64,000 nucleotides of DNA from NCBI RefSeq assembly GCF_020536995.1, contig NC_068362.1, positions 97,941,085 through 98,005,084 of the forward strand, written 5' to 3'. The position numbers and the translations under genes are program-made. A model generated the notes under the pieces. The model was not told where the DNA came from, did not search any database, and saw nothing but the letters and a program-made list of their open reading frames with translations. Origin of the DNA: Dreissena polymorpha. Taxonomy: Eukaryota; Mollusca; Bivalvia; Myida; Dreissenidae. Shown piece by piece: positions 48,001-59,900 of the stretch (position 1 is its first letter; every line of letters begins with the position of its first letter).

Positions 48001-51000
48001 AGTATTGTATTTGGAAGGCAATATCACGGTAAATCAAACATTTACATAAATAAACAGAAATGCCAGCATTAATAAGACCACAGCTTATCAGACCATGTCT
48101 GGATGTGGTCCACAATTTGATAGTAGTTATAGATCAGTCTCTGTCTTTCATGTTAATTTGTAACGCACACGCACTATCAACCCAAGAAGCCTAAAAGTCT
48201 TCTATGAGTTTAATGCTTCATTTGAATTTGATTTTTTAGTTATGATCTGAACAATATAATTACAATATATAGAAATGGGCTCTTCACAAAAAATACCAAG
48301 CACAATAACCCCGAACACACTGCATTCAGTAATGTTCACTCAAGATCTAGTAAGTTTAATCTGATCAACTTCAGTGTTTATGGAATGATTGAGTGCACAA
48401 TAACACGAACACCAGGTAATAACTCTGTAAATATTGAAGAATGAGTACTTTTACTGCACGTAATCTAAGTGCTTTATGGATTTGCATTTGAATCCATTCA
48501 ATAATTTTAGATTTATGCTTTGCATAAGAAAATCCAAAAATGTTGATGTATTCTGCATCAATTGACAAGTTTTATATTAATTCATTCAATATTATGAATT
48601 TATTATTGGTACATGAAATACTAGTAAACCATGAGCAATAACTCTGCAAATACTGTTAATACAGTTATGATGATGGAATTCTATATTTCTCTTAAAGTCA
48701 TCTATCATTATATGTGAATAATTTTAATACTTTTAAAATAATGCTCCACACAAAAAACGGATAACACAAAAATAAACTAAAGGCAGGTATTAATGCAATT
48801 ACAATATCATCAACCTGCTATAAACAAAATCAACAATTAAGACTTTGATGTACTGGAAGCACTGTTGCCCATGGCAAGAGTCTACAAATCTGATTTAAAC
48901 GTTCGTTTATCTCTGATCAGTACATTAAGATTTTACCGCTGACTTACGTGGGGAAACAAGCCATTCATTAACGGATTTATAATCGCCTAGCTCACAGTGT
49001 TTGGTTTGCTCTCTGTGAATCACGTCCCTGATGTACGATGGTAGTGTTGTTAGTGTATTAGTGAGAGATCTGTAAGATTTCACCGAAACATATGATTAAT
49101 TGATCAAAAGTCATTCAAATTCAACTCCTTTATGGCATGACCTCGTGATGGATTCGAATAAGGCTGTGTACGCCATTCACTTTAAGAGACTGTCATTGCT
49201 TTTAAGAAACGTTGACACAAAGATCATTTCAACAATTATTTAACCCATTTATGCCCAGCGTCTAGAAAAAAAGGCCTTGGCAAACAGCGTAGACCCAGAT
49301 GAGACGCCGCATAATGGGTGTCTCATCAGGGTCTGCGCTGTTTGCTTAAAGTAATTTCTGTAGGAAATATTCTACATAAAGAAATAAATATACTAGACAT
49401 CCCTAATTTTGGGAATAAATTGATCCAATTTAGAAGGATGGGACAGTCCACTAGGCTTAGATGGGTTAATAGTTATATTAATTGAATATCAGAAAGACGT
49501 CCATTCACAAACTGAGCATTAAGTAAACAATACTAATTATTTATGATGATTTATGCAGAGGTGACTTGTCTGTGAAATCCTTTGCATGGTTAGTTACTGG
49601 CAGCACTCTTGTACACCAGCGACCCACATTATAATATAAATATAATAATATATAACTTGTTCCGAGAGTCGTTGTTGGTACATTTTTACGTTATCATAAA
49701 CAGAGCGAATTGCGTGAAAATTGAGCAAATAATATAAAATATAATATAATGTCAAATATAAGTCGGTGATGTATCTATGCACAGACTATATAAATACACA
49801 TGACACAGCATTTTACAGACAATTCATAGTTTGCTACCCGATCGGATAAAAGTGGACGGAACGTAATATCGGTAACGATATGCAACACCATGCAACAAAA
49901 AAGAGAGCATGCAGTTGAATTAAATGTATGTGTAAAGTACACCCACGCAAAAGTATGTACTTAACAGATGCACTGTTTATAGCTACATTTGTATATGCAA
50001 ACCAAATATTCTGATACCACGCACAGACTAGTAAATGAAAATTAGGATCTGCACAGAAACGTACGATGTGGATGGTGAATATGGTTTTAAACACTTTGGA
50101 GCTCGTTTAATAACTAACTCTATGGGTTCAGATGTTTCACTATTAGACAATACTGTAAATAAAAAAGGCAGAATCAAGATATTGCTCGCATAACCCTTTC
50201 TTGATCAGTCTATAAACAACTTTTTCATTCTAAAGCCTCGTAACAACATCAAGCGTTGTGGCCCAATTCCTAGGCATCTTTACTTAGAATCGTTCTATAC
50301 CCTTATATGTGCAATGATAAATAAATGTATTATCGTTCATGAAAGAACGTTCAGATATACCGCTACAAGGGGTGGCTGGTTGGAAAACTACGTAAGGAAA
50401 ACAGTTACCTCCCAGCTCGTCCGGAGTCACAACCGCGGGCCCCAAGGGACAGAATTGAAACATGGCTTTTCCGAGTAGCCACTGACCTCCGTTCTTCCCG
50501 GCGGTGAGCTGCCAGTCACGTGCGCTCAAATCATTGGCCACCGTGTAACCGAACACGTGATCCATCGCGTCAGACACCTGAATGACAACATTTATGCTTG
50601 CATTAACTTTTTTCCACACAATTATCATTGAAAAAAAATATAAGGATACAACCGTTAATCACAATTGGGTGCGCAGATGTATGCAATAAAATGACAACTG
50701 TCCTAATTGTATCTAATTTAACCCATTTAAGCCTGGTGGACTCTCCCATCCTTCTAAATTGGATCAATTTATTTCCAAAATGAGGGATGTCAAGTATATT
50801 CATTTCTATACTTATTTAGAATATTTCTTACAGAAATTCCTTTAAGCAAACAGCGCAGACCATGGCGTCTCATCTGGTTCTACGCTGTTTGCCAAGGCCT
50901 TTTTCAAGACGCTAGGCATACATGGGACAGTTAAGAAGAGTGATGATAAATGGCACATGAGATTATTTGATTAATTAATCGGGCTTGAAATCACATTCAA

Positions 51001-54000
51001 GAACCACGCATTGACCCCACTGCGCTCTACCTTCCGTGCTGGGCGGCCATGCGGCCCTGGAAACATACAGGTCGAGTGTTCTTTATGTCCGAGAACAAAC
51101 TCTCGCTAAAACCTTGTAAGTTCCTCATTGCGATAACGGGCATAGGAGACAACAGCAAACGGCATTGAGGTATTGATATCTACTGATAACCGTTAAATTA
51201 CCTCACGACTGAGGTGAAATCGCGCAGTATAATTCTCGTATGATATAGAAACACTTTTTAAAGAACATTAATCTGATCATGATTTTTTTCTTTCAGTTCT
51301 CTTCATCTAACCCTGCATGTTCTCTTAAATTCATGAATTCATGGCGATCTATATCAAAGTATTGGTTTTGGCCCACGCTACGGCCAAGGTACCTTGATAT
51401 TTCTTCCTTCCTTTCCAATGACGATGGTGAGTTCCACCTCCCAGTCCAAGCACTGAAGTAAAACAAAACATGCTAAAATTAAATTTGAAGGCCGACATGT
51501 GAAGGTGTTTCGTTATCCGTATGTTTCCGTGGGCTTAGCGTTTTTGTCGGCCGGAAATTACTTTCTAATGTGCGCGTATTCGTAGAGTGCAGTTAATGTT
51601 TTATCTTTACAGTATTGCATGTTAATATTATTCATAAACAGATAAACAAGCTTCACATTTGATTTAAACTTTCTTATAGTTCTTCAACAATTATTTGTAA
51701 TAATTTAGCATAGCCATTAGACACGTCGTTTTAATTGCCCTTTCTTGTCTTTTTATCGTTAAACCCGAAGTGGACGTTTGTTCATGTTTTTGTTTATGGG
51801 TGGTGTTTTACAGGGGAACACGGGTCAATAGCAGATTCATAACGAGACGGCCCAGTTAGCCTGTGCAAACGCTTCATAGCCCAAACTCTTCCAACTGTGT
51901 ACCTCTCATGCCTGTTAACAGTAGGCACTGCATGAACAAGTACAATCCTTACAACTATGGAAGGATATAGAGTGTACAACTGTGTCTTGTTTTAAGTTAT
52001 TACGTTTTATTCTCTAATAAATTGTAAGCCTTTTTTTAGTGGAATATCCTAAATAGAAAAGACTTTAAGTCATCTAACATTACAAAAACATGTAATGACA
52101 GTAGAAGTTGGATAAAACATTGCTCGGAATCAGTGGAATCTGTGCGCGAAAGTTGGCTATAGCCTAATCAAAGACGACTATGCCTTTTTCTGGGGAGCTG
52201 TGGTATTTGTTAGTAGAGACGTAATTGTGTAGCGGTTATTGTTGTCCCAGGTCACTAAGCTGAATGCCCGTACATTGTGTACTTTCTTCTCGACGAGTAT
52301 TCATTTGTATTCTGCGTAATCTCCGCATTCAGTCTTAGCCTTCTTAATATGTTCTAAACATTCGGTAAATAATACATCGTATGAATTCGTATGTAATTTT
52401 ATCTTACCACTATGCTTGTAAAGTACATTCATATGTTAGAGACATTTTATTCATTTATTAGGTTGTTAATAAATGTATCAGTCATGTGTTAAGTTTTAGC
52501 TTTCGTTTAACACGCAAAACAAGGATTTCTCCGACCGGGGTTTGTTTTACCCACATCATTTCCAAAATAATTCAACCAAGAGCCCATACACGTGCAATAG
52601 TTGATTGATCGGCTAAGCCTAGTACGTTAATCAGGTGGGAGAACTGGGACACATATAATGTAGCTTTGGTGCGGAAGGACCTCATAAATCTCGAAAAGAT
52701 AATTACACGTGCGCGTTCAAAGAGATTTACCTGAGTTTCAGCAGGGTATTCCATGGTCTCGTTGGGACCGATAATACAGCTGGGGAACTTGTTGAAGATA
52801 ACCGGCTCCACCGGAACCGGCGCGTTCTGCTCCTCGCAGTGGTCCTTGTAGTTCATGCCCACACAAAGCACCTTGTCGCATGACGTCACAGGGGCCAGCA
52901 ACGTCACTTCCTGTCGCTTCACCACTTCGGGATTGCTACCCAGGAGTCTGAGAAACAATACAAGTTGTCAAAAAATGTTACTATTCCATACAAGTGTGAG
53001 AGCAACGTGCTGTTGTCAAAAAGTTGTGCGGAATTCGTACACTTGTTTTGCTTTTTTCGTCTACACGGACTGCAGTAAGTCATTTTATGGAAAAAGAGCA
53101 CTAATATTTTGGGGGCTAATGTTACGACCTTTTCTTGTTTAGTTATAAAGCATTTAAAACAAACAAACTAAAAATGTATCGAATATATGAAATATTGAAA
53201 TTCAATAATGCCTGAATGTCGTTTAAACAATACTTTGCATAAATGTAACTGCATCGGACTGTGGCGTATACATAACGCACAAACACATATAATTAATGCA
53301 AAATCATAATGGAATGGCTCGATTTATTCATCCACATTGAACTAACAAATCGAAAATCGGCGAATACGCATGACGACAGCAATCAGCGTACCCTGTCTTC
53401 CTAAGTTATTCAATAATACCGTGTTATACGTCGAAGATAAGGGCAGATGATTCTGTCAAAACTTGAAAAAAAAGTTATATAAAGGCGGATCTTCTATTTG
53501 ATTACACTTTGCAGGTGACATTAATATCTAAGCGAGCCATACAACAGTATTAGTTTTCACATAATTGAAAATAGTTTCACTTAATATATACATACGCTAC
53601 ACTCGTCTAGTTATTATAATTATGTATAAGATTTAATGAAAGTCTTCCACAAAGACATGTCACATTTTGAAGATGGCAATGCGGTCGTTGTTCTATATAG
53701 GCCGGGTACACATAAGCGTTGTTATGACGGTCTAGTTACAAATGACACGTTGAATGCAGATAATACTAGTAAACATGTGACGGTGTGAAGATATATTCCC
53801 ATCAAACGTCAAGGTCGAGCGAAAACTGAATATTTTAATCTATTTTGTTTTCATGATAACTTAAATTGAGATCTTTGGCATGTTACCAAAACATATGAAT
53901 TTAAGCTACTGCTATGTATGAATTCGATGTTGATGGACATTACAAATAAGCTATATATTCATCCAGCGCCAGCGTTCTCTATCCTAATTCTTGAACTATT

Positions 54001-54197
54001 CATACACATGCACACACAACAACGAATTAATCTTACCTATTTAAGTTGGTCTTTAAGGCATTTTCTTTTTCTATGTAACTCCTCAGATCACCAGGGAAAG
54101 CTGTATCTGATGCGGTAAGGTTAACAATATCTCCTCCTTGCTTAAGTTCCACTCCAATACATCGCGTTCCATTGCGTATAAAATGTACAAACCGCAT
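44903..54197 (-). CDS. FAHD2: Fumarylacetoacetate hydrolase domain-containing protein 2-like, six exons
   Basis: Six exons on the minus strand, 54197-54037, 52947-52731, 51452-51393, 50577-50409, 46104-45996 and 45032-44903, each with GT/AG borders and compatible phases. Together they are 846 nt, that is 281 codons plus stop. Family motifs appear in order: [47 protein letters not shown] (the E-x-E metal ligands), [14 protein letters not shown] (Asp ligand), [34 protein letters not shown] and [16 protein letters not shown]. The family hydrolyses or decarboxylates acylpyruvate/oxaloacetate-type substrates with Mg2+. The exact substrate of FAHD2 is unsettled. Human FAHD2 is longer because of a mitochondrial leader. 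Here an in-frame stop precedes the ATG and no leader is seen, which suggests a cytosolic form or an unseen alternative 5' exon. Confidence 0.92.
45603..45947. mobile_element. TTAA-flanked MITE carrying a tRNA-like promoter (in FAHD2-like intron 5)
   Basis: Ends TTAAAGGGACTGTCCAACAG and CTGTTAGACAGTCCCTTTAA, an inverted pair on TTAA. Inside, on the minus strand at 45839-45751, is a tRNA-Ser/Leu-like stretch with box A TGGTCGAGTGG and box B GATTCGATCCC. The two box spacings and a long variable-arm-like insert fit a class II tRNA, but there is no acceptor pairing. Thus the copy has features of both a DNA MITE and a pol III SINE. Confidence 0.75.
45996..46104 (-). CDS. FAHD2: FAHD2-like exon 5
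   Basis: 109 nt, acceptor ttgcag|AC and donor CTCCAG|gtgaat. Encodes (G)[19 protein letters not shown], then [17 protein letters not shown]. The intron before it is 4.3 kb, the largest in the gene. Confidence 0.92.
46105..49239. other. FAHD2-like intron 4, left part
   Basis: About 3.1 kb of AT-rich intron. No exon, element or array recognised. Confidence 0.5.
49240..49469. mobile_element. TTAA-flanked MITE (family M1), full-length copy
   Basis: TTAACCCATTTATGCCCAGC at the left and GGCTTAGATGGGTTAA at the right. Includes GCCTTGGCAAACAGCGTAGA and TTGGGAATAAATTGATCCAA. It is in inverted orientation relative to the copies at 22832 and 50718. In intron 4 of the FAHD2-like gene. Confidence 0.85.
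50409..50577 (-). CDS. FAHD2: FAHD2-like exon 4
   Basis: 169 nt, acceptor attcag|GTG and donor GGGAG|gtaact. Encodes [40 protein letters not shown] and [14 protein letters not shown]. The D in NDLSARDW is the third metal ligand of the family. Confidence 0.93.
50718..50934. mobile_element. TTAA-flanked MITE (family M1), third copy
   Basis: TTAACCCATTTAAGCCTGGT to GGCATACATGGGACAGTTAA, with the same core as the other two copies. The right terminus has diverged (ATGGGACAG in place of ATGGG). In intron 3 of the FAHD2-like gene. Confidence 0.85.
51393..51452 (-). CDS. FAHD2: FAHD2-like exon 3 (60 nt)
   Basis: A 20-codon exon, [20 protein letters not shown], between ttcag| and |gtacc, phase 0 on both sides. 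It carries the two metal-binding glutamates of the E-V-E-L motif. Confidence 0.9.
52731..52947 (-). CDS. FAHD2: FAHD2-like exon 2
   Basis: 217 nt, acceptor ctcag|A and donor CAG|gtaaat. Encodes [40 protein letters not shown] and [11 protein letters not shown], the start of the FAH catalytic domain. Confidence 0.92.
52948..54036. other. FAHD2-like intron 1
   Basis: No element or regulatory site that I can support. Confidence 0.5.
54037..54197 (-). CDS. FAHD2: FAHD2-like exon 1
   Basis: Starts [20 protein letters not shown], the N-terminal beta module of the family. An in-frame TAA lies about 57 nt upstream and supports this ATG. The donor AG|gtaaga is at 54037/54036 and leaves phase 2 (codon AG|A). 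Confidence 0.85.
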
Positions 54198-54366
54198 CCT
54201 TAATTTTGGTAGGTCGTATCTAGTTTTGTTATCGTAATTTTATATATACATTGACCTTTTTGCAGCCGAGGTCAAGGTAGTCCAATCAAATTCTAGAACA
54301 GAAGTCCGGACGACCAATCAGTGATACTCAAAGTTCACCTGATCATGTGACACTTTCCTGTGCAAA
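54198..54366. promoter_or_regulatory. Candidate bidirectional promoter with two CCAAT boxes
   Basis: Only 169 bp separate the FAHD2-like ATG (minus) from the candidate micropeptide ATG (plus). The interval holds two NF-Y-type CCAATCA boxes (54282-54288 and 54314-54320), both on the plus strand, 32 bp apart. An AGGTCAAGGT nuclear-receptor-like half site lies at 54270-54279. No TATA box sits at a suitable distance on the plus side. Function is inferred from layout. Confidence 0.5.
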
Positions 54367-54603
54367 ATGGCGAAGTAGGTACATTTAAATTGTCTTTATT
54401 TGCTCAACAATTATATTTTTCATTAGTGTATTTAAATGTTTGATTGAATAATGGCATTGCATTTTTCCGTAAATTGTAATAAAGGCAAATATAATGAACA
54501 TTTTCTCTTGTCTATTAGTGGTCCCAGGCCAGGGGCCTGTCCCAATCTACTGAGTACTGTCATCGGCGCAGCTGTACTTTTCGCCTTGGTCAAAACCAGC
54601 TGA
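54367..54603 (+). CDS. Candidate 30-residue membrane micropeptide, two exons
   Basis: Exon 1 is ATGGCGAA (54367-54374), with ATG in a good context (CAAAATGG) and donor gtaggt. Exon 2 starts at 54519 after the acceptor ttttctcttgtctattag. Joined, they give 30 codons ending in TGA at 54601-54603. The peptide begins MANGPRPGACPNLL and continues STVIGAAVLFALVKTS, a single hydrophobic segment of about 15 residues with a Lys near the end. It fits a small tail-anchored or mitochondrial/ER membrane protein, but I do not recognise a family. Support: head-to-head promoter, strong splice signals and an AATAAA 198 nt after the stop. Against: the frame is short and unconfirmed. Confidence 0.5.
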
Positions 54604-54800
54604 TGTCGCCACATCATCAAAATATATGCTCTGTTTTGTATTAAGTTGAATAATATTGCATGTAGTTGATTGTATTTGCAATTTAGAAAAGATGGACTTT
54701 TGTTATGCCTGAAGGAAAACTGAACAATTTATGTTTTTGACACTTTATTTATTGTGAAATGTGATAAGCACTTATTGTATGTTTGTTTATGCTTTTCAAA

Positions 54801-54806
54801 AATAAA
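54801..54806 (+). terminator. Poly(A) signal AATAAA of the micropeptide transcript
   Basis: AATAAA followed within about 30 bp by a TGTCTCTC stretch; spaced as a normal 3' UTR for the exon starting at 54519. Confidence 0.5.
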
Positions 54807-54829
54807 AATAGCATAAAGCACATAATGTC

Positions 54830-56874
54830 TCTCATCTAGTAAATATTTGCGGCGCTTGTTGAGATCTTTGATTCCTTGAGCTTATGTTGATATGCATAAT
54901 GCCATCTTTGTAGGCATATTTCACTTTAAACACTTTGCACACAATTACTTAAACTGCACACAATTACTTAAACCTACAATAGGGACATGCAACTTTAAAC
55001 ACTGGTCCATTAACAATTAATATGTTAATACAATTAAGGCTTGAACTTCAATACTTGTTTTAGTACTACACTAAACATGTGTCAGATGCAATCTAGCAAC
55101 TGATGGAATTTCAATAGTTTGAAGTGCCAAATAATTATCTAAAGATAACATAATATTCAATATCATGTCTTTGTTTTAATTTCAATTAACATACCAATGT
55201 AAATCAACGTAAAATTTACAAAATGTTGAGATTTGTGATCACGGAGATATAAATTAGTGGCTGTTCAGTCGCCCAGGGCAAATAATTTAGGTCATTTTCA
55301 AAATATGGTAGTCCTTCTGAGCAACAAGCTTTTTTAAAACGCTCCAAATAGTTTTTCCGCTGTTTATTTTTAAACAGCACAAAGATTCAGGCTTATAAAA
55401 TGCATAATGTATTGAGGGATTAACAGCAATTTAATTTTTGATTTTGTTTTGTTGAAAATAAGTATGAGCTGATTTAGTCTTAAAGCTAATTATGACGTGT
55501 ACTTAGGTTTGGGTTACTCACTTTTTTGCGGGGCCACTTAAGTGCTAGATATAGTCGCCAGTCTGGGCAACCTAGCATTAAAAGTTAGTTTTTTTCAGGT
55601 AACATGGTTCAATAATAAAGCTCCACCCCAACCCAAGAACACTCATTTGCTGTGTGTGATGGTACACTATTCTGCAGGGTATAAGGTGCTTAACAATTAC
55701 TCAGCACAAAAGGCAAAGATAAATGTAGTAGGCCTATTTGATGTCAGTGCTGAGAAGACCATGGGTGGCCTCTTAAACTAATGTCTGGTCTATCTTTCAT
55801 TAGCCTACATGACCGAGTAAACTTGTCTTTATGGGAAACTGGCCATATGGGAAAACACAATCTCCAGGCAGACTTGTCGTTCCTTGCACTCACATACAAT
55901 TTGATTCAGCTATGTTGGTTCCCATCAAATCTCTGCGCGGAGGTTGGGGAAAACATCCAGTGAAGTCAATAGAAGTGTAAGACATGTGAATGAAAAAGTT
56001 CATTTGTAACAATACTGAAAATAATTGAAATAATTTTGTTAAACTTGTATGTGTCAAATAGTTATATGTAATATAACAGCTCATTATGAGATGATAGTGA
56101 GCCAACAATTAAAATATTTAGCAAACAACAACTTAATAATTTCTTTATTAAGAATTCACAATTTTAGTTAATAGTTTTTGTGGAATAACAGTAAGGAGAA
56201 TAAATGCGTTGGAATTAAATCAGGAATGTTAAGCATCTATACCCCTGGCTGTGGGTTATTCTCCAGCAAATTATGGTATAAAATGTATTATTTTGATTCT
56301 AACATGATCTTATTTGTCCTTCTCTGCACATTTAAAGTTATTGCACGAGAACTATTTTTTCAAAATTATACACATCTTTCTATGACGTTAATTGATCCCC
56401 ACGTTTAAATTATGTCATCTAACCCTTACAACAATATGCTCACAATTAAACTAAAGAAAAATGAAACAAATGATGTCAAATGATTTAGTAATAAATTAAA
56501 AAGTTTAATATAACCCCAAACTAAGCAAAACTATAGTGAATGCATAATGCTACGAAAAAGCTCAAAACTGTTATAAATTTTAAGAACTTAAGTTTTGTAT
56601 AAATTATATTATATATTTTATCACAATATATCAAACTTTGTTTACATCACATTTATCCAAGAGGTCAAGGTTTTAAAATTTTGATACGGTATGTTTGAGC
56701 ATGTGCATTTCACTGTTCAATTTCCCTGGATTCATCAGAACATTTTGCAAAACCTAGGAAACCACCACGAACATTGCAAAATAGCCAACACTTGATTTCC
56801 TTCTTTGTATAATAAAAATAAGCAGAGTTTGGTGTTAGAACACTTTATATTTTGATGCACAGAGGCAACATTTA
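54830..56874. other. Intergenic region between micropeptide and polymerase 3' ends
   Basis: The two neighbouring genes converge here. A duplicated ACACAATTACTTAAAC lies at 54940-54972. Open frames at 55542-55963 are short and lack domain similarity I can name. Confidence 0.45.
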
Positions 56875-56961
56875 TCAGCAGTTTCTATCCTGAGGTTCAA
56901 AGTAAGGCAGCTTTAGGTTGTCAAACACTTCACGCTCGCTACTGGCCACAAGCTGCTTCCC
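56875..56961 (-). CDS. POLM: Pol X terminal exon
   Basis: Acceptor tctcttcag|GGG in phase 0. Encodes GKQLVASSEREVFDNLKLPY then FEPQDRNC and stop, matching the family C-terminus (A-S-E-E-D-I-F..L.LEYL.P..RN). It is 3.1 kb from the preceding exon. Confidence 0.9.
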   Translation of the reverse strand, partial: GKQLVASSEREVFDNLKLPYFEPQDRNC

Positions 56962-59900
56962 CTGAAGAGAAATGTTATGTAAAGTGAATTTGGACAAATG
57001 TATACCTGGATGAAAGTTCATTTTATATATGTTAATGCAAGTATGTTCTCATTTAATTTTGTTAGCAGGCACTTTGTGATAGTCAGATACAACCAAATTT
57101 CCTAAAAATAAAAGATTTTTAAATGACCTCAAGTGGCTTTGAACAGGAATCAGTTATTATATCCCCACTAAACGAAGTTTAGGGGGGTATATAGGAGTGA
57201 GCTTGTCTGTTGGTCGGTCCGCTCTCTAATTCAAGTAGTTTTCATCCGCGTTTTAAACATTCAGCATGTTGTCCGCTCTCTAATTCAAGTAGTATATCAG
57301 AGCTTCACCAAACTTGGTCAGAAGTTGTATCTAGCTGATGTCTAGGCAAAGTTCGAACATGGGTCATAACAGGTCAAACACTAGGTCACAGGGGTCACTT
57401 AGTACGTTTTACACATTCAGAATGGTGTCTGCTCTCTAATTCAAGTAGTTTTCATCCGATCTTCACCACACTTGGTCAGAAGTTGTATCTAGATGATGTG
57501 TAGGTCAAGTTCGTACATGGGCCATGCATGGTCAAAAATCAGGTCACGGGATCATTTAGTGCTTTTCAACATTAAGCATGGTGTCCGCTGTTTTTTGTGA
57601 AGACAACATGCAAAATATTCTGTGTCAATGCAGCATGTGGGGATATTCTTCACGTCTGTGACAAAGCTCTAGTTACTTTTCAACCTTGTGCATTTATTAC
57701 ATGTAAATTTTAATATTATTCAAAACTTCAACATAATAAAAATATCTTTATTAATTAGTAAAGTGTCGTTTGTAAATCAATTTTTAAACAACAAATTATT
57801 TGTACATACTAAAAGAGCTTGACAATACTATAGGTGGCAAAGATTAATCTGATACTCTAAATTTCAATGACAATTGTTTGGGTTATTCATTCACTCAGTC
57901 AAGTTTCAACAAAAAATAAATAAATTGTAGGTTAAAAAAACATTCCAGAATAAAGATTGGAGTAATGCTATAATTTTCACTGTTTGTGATCTAAACTACC
58001 GGGTTATATTAATAAACCTCCAAAACTAGAGCTTTGTCACAGACGTGACGAATACCCCCACATGCCGCATTGACACATACTATTTTGCATGTCGTCTTCA
58101 CAAAAAACAGCCGACACCATGCTCAATTTTTAAAACGCACTAAGTGACCCCTTGACCCAGTTTTTGACCCAGAAAGGCCCATGTTCTTACTTGGCCTTAA
58201 AATCATCTCCATAAAACTTCTGACCAAGTTTGGTGAAGATTGGATGTAAACTACTTGAATTAGAGAGCTGACACCAAGCTGAATGTTAAAAAACACACTA
58301 AGTGACCCTGTGACCTAGTTTTAGGCCCGGAATGGCCCATGTTCAAACTTGTCCTAGAAATCATTTAGATAAAACTTGTGACCAAGTTTGGTGAGGATTG
58401 GATGAAAACTACTTGAATAAGAGAGCGGACAACATGGTGAGGTTTAAAATGCACTAAGATACCCTGTGACCTAGTTTTTGACCCGGCATGACCCATATTC
58501 AAACTTGAACTAGACATCATCTAGATACAACTTCTGACCAAGTTTGGTGAAGATTGGATGAAAACTACTTGAATTAGAGAGCGGACAACATTGTGATGTT
58601 TAAAACGCCCTAAGTGACCCCGTGACCTAGTTTTTGACAGGGCATGACCCATATTCAAACTTGAACTAGACATCATGTAGATACAATTTCTGACAAAGTT
58701 TGGTGAAGATTGGATGAAAACTACTTGAATTAGAGAGCGGACAACATTGTGATGTTTAAAACGCCCTAAGTGACCCCGTGACCTTGTTTTTGACCCGGCA
58801 TGACCCATATTCAAACTTGCCCTAGACATTATCAAGATACAACTTCTGACCAATTTTGGTGAAGATTGGATAAAAACTACTTGAATTAGAGAGCGGACAA
58901 CATGGTGAGGTTTAAAACACACTTAGTGACCCCGTGACCTAGTTTTTGACCCGGCATGGCCCATGTTCAAACTTGACCTACACATCATCTAGTTACAACT
59001 TCTGACCAAGTGTGGTGAAGATCGAATTTAAACTACTTGAAATAGAGAGCAGACACCGTGCTCAATGTGTAAAACGTACTCGGTGACCCGGTGACCTAGT
59101 TTTTGACCCGGCAAGGCCCATGTTCGAACTTGGCCTTAAGATCATCTAGATACAACTTCTGACCAAGTTTGATGAAGATCTGATGAAAACTACTTGAATC
59201 AGAGAGCGGACAAAATGCTGAATGTTTAAAACGCACTAAGTGACCCCGTGACCTAGTTTTTGACCTGGCAAGGCCCATGTTCGAACTTGGCCTTAAGATC
59301 ATCTAGATACAACTTCTGACAAAGTTTGGTGAAGATCGGATGAAAACTACTTGAATTAGAGCGCAGACAACATGCTGAATGTTTAAAACGCACTAAGTGA
59401 CCCCGTGACCTAGTTTTTGACCCAACAAGGCCCATGTTCAAACTTGGCCTAGACATCATGTAGAAACAACTTCTGACCAAGTTTGGTGAAGATCGGATGA
59501 AAACTACTTGAATTAGAGAGCGGACACTTAATACGGACCGACCGACAGACAAGCTCACTCCTATATACCCCCCTAAACTTCGTTTGTGGGGGTATAATTA
59601 CTCATATCTATGCCAGTTATTTAACAGAAGAATACTATACAACTATTCAACTGAATGTCATAAAGATTTTGGATTGCCTATTCAAAGCTTGCTTTTAGTT
59701 GTTACTGCCTACATGCCAATGGATCAGTGCTTTCGCGAAAATTGAGTTAACATTAATTGTATCCACTAAAAACACATTTGAACAAAAAAATATTTTTAAT
59801 TAAACAATAAAACAAAAGCTTATTTCAAAATGTGACAATCACAAATGCCTCCGTGGCACAATATAAGCTGTGTTCAAGGGCAAATAACTATGTAAATCAC

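Noticed and set aside
55542-55963. 79- and 60-codon plus frames
   Set aside because: No domain, splice or start evidence; considered intergenic.
58521-59558. Minus-strand 133- and 101-codon frames
   Set aside because: Direct translation of the 158-bp tandem repeat T1; the same peptide recurs in each unit.
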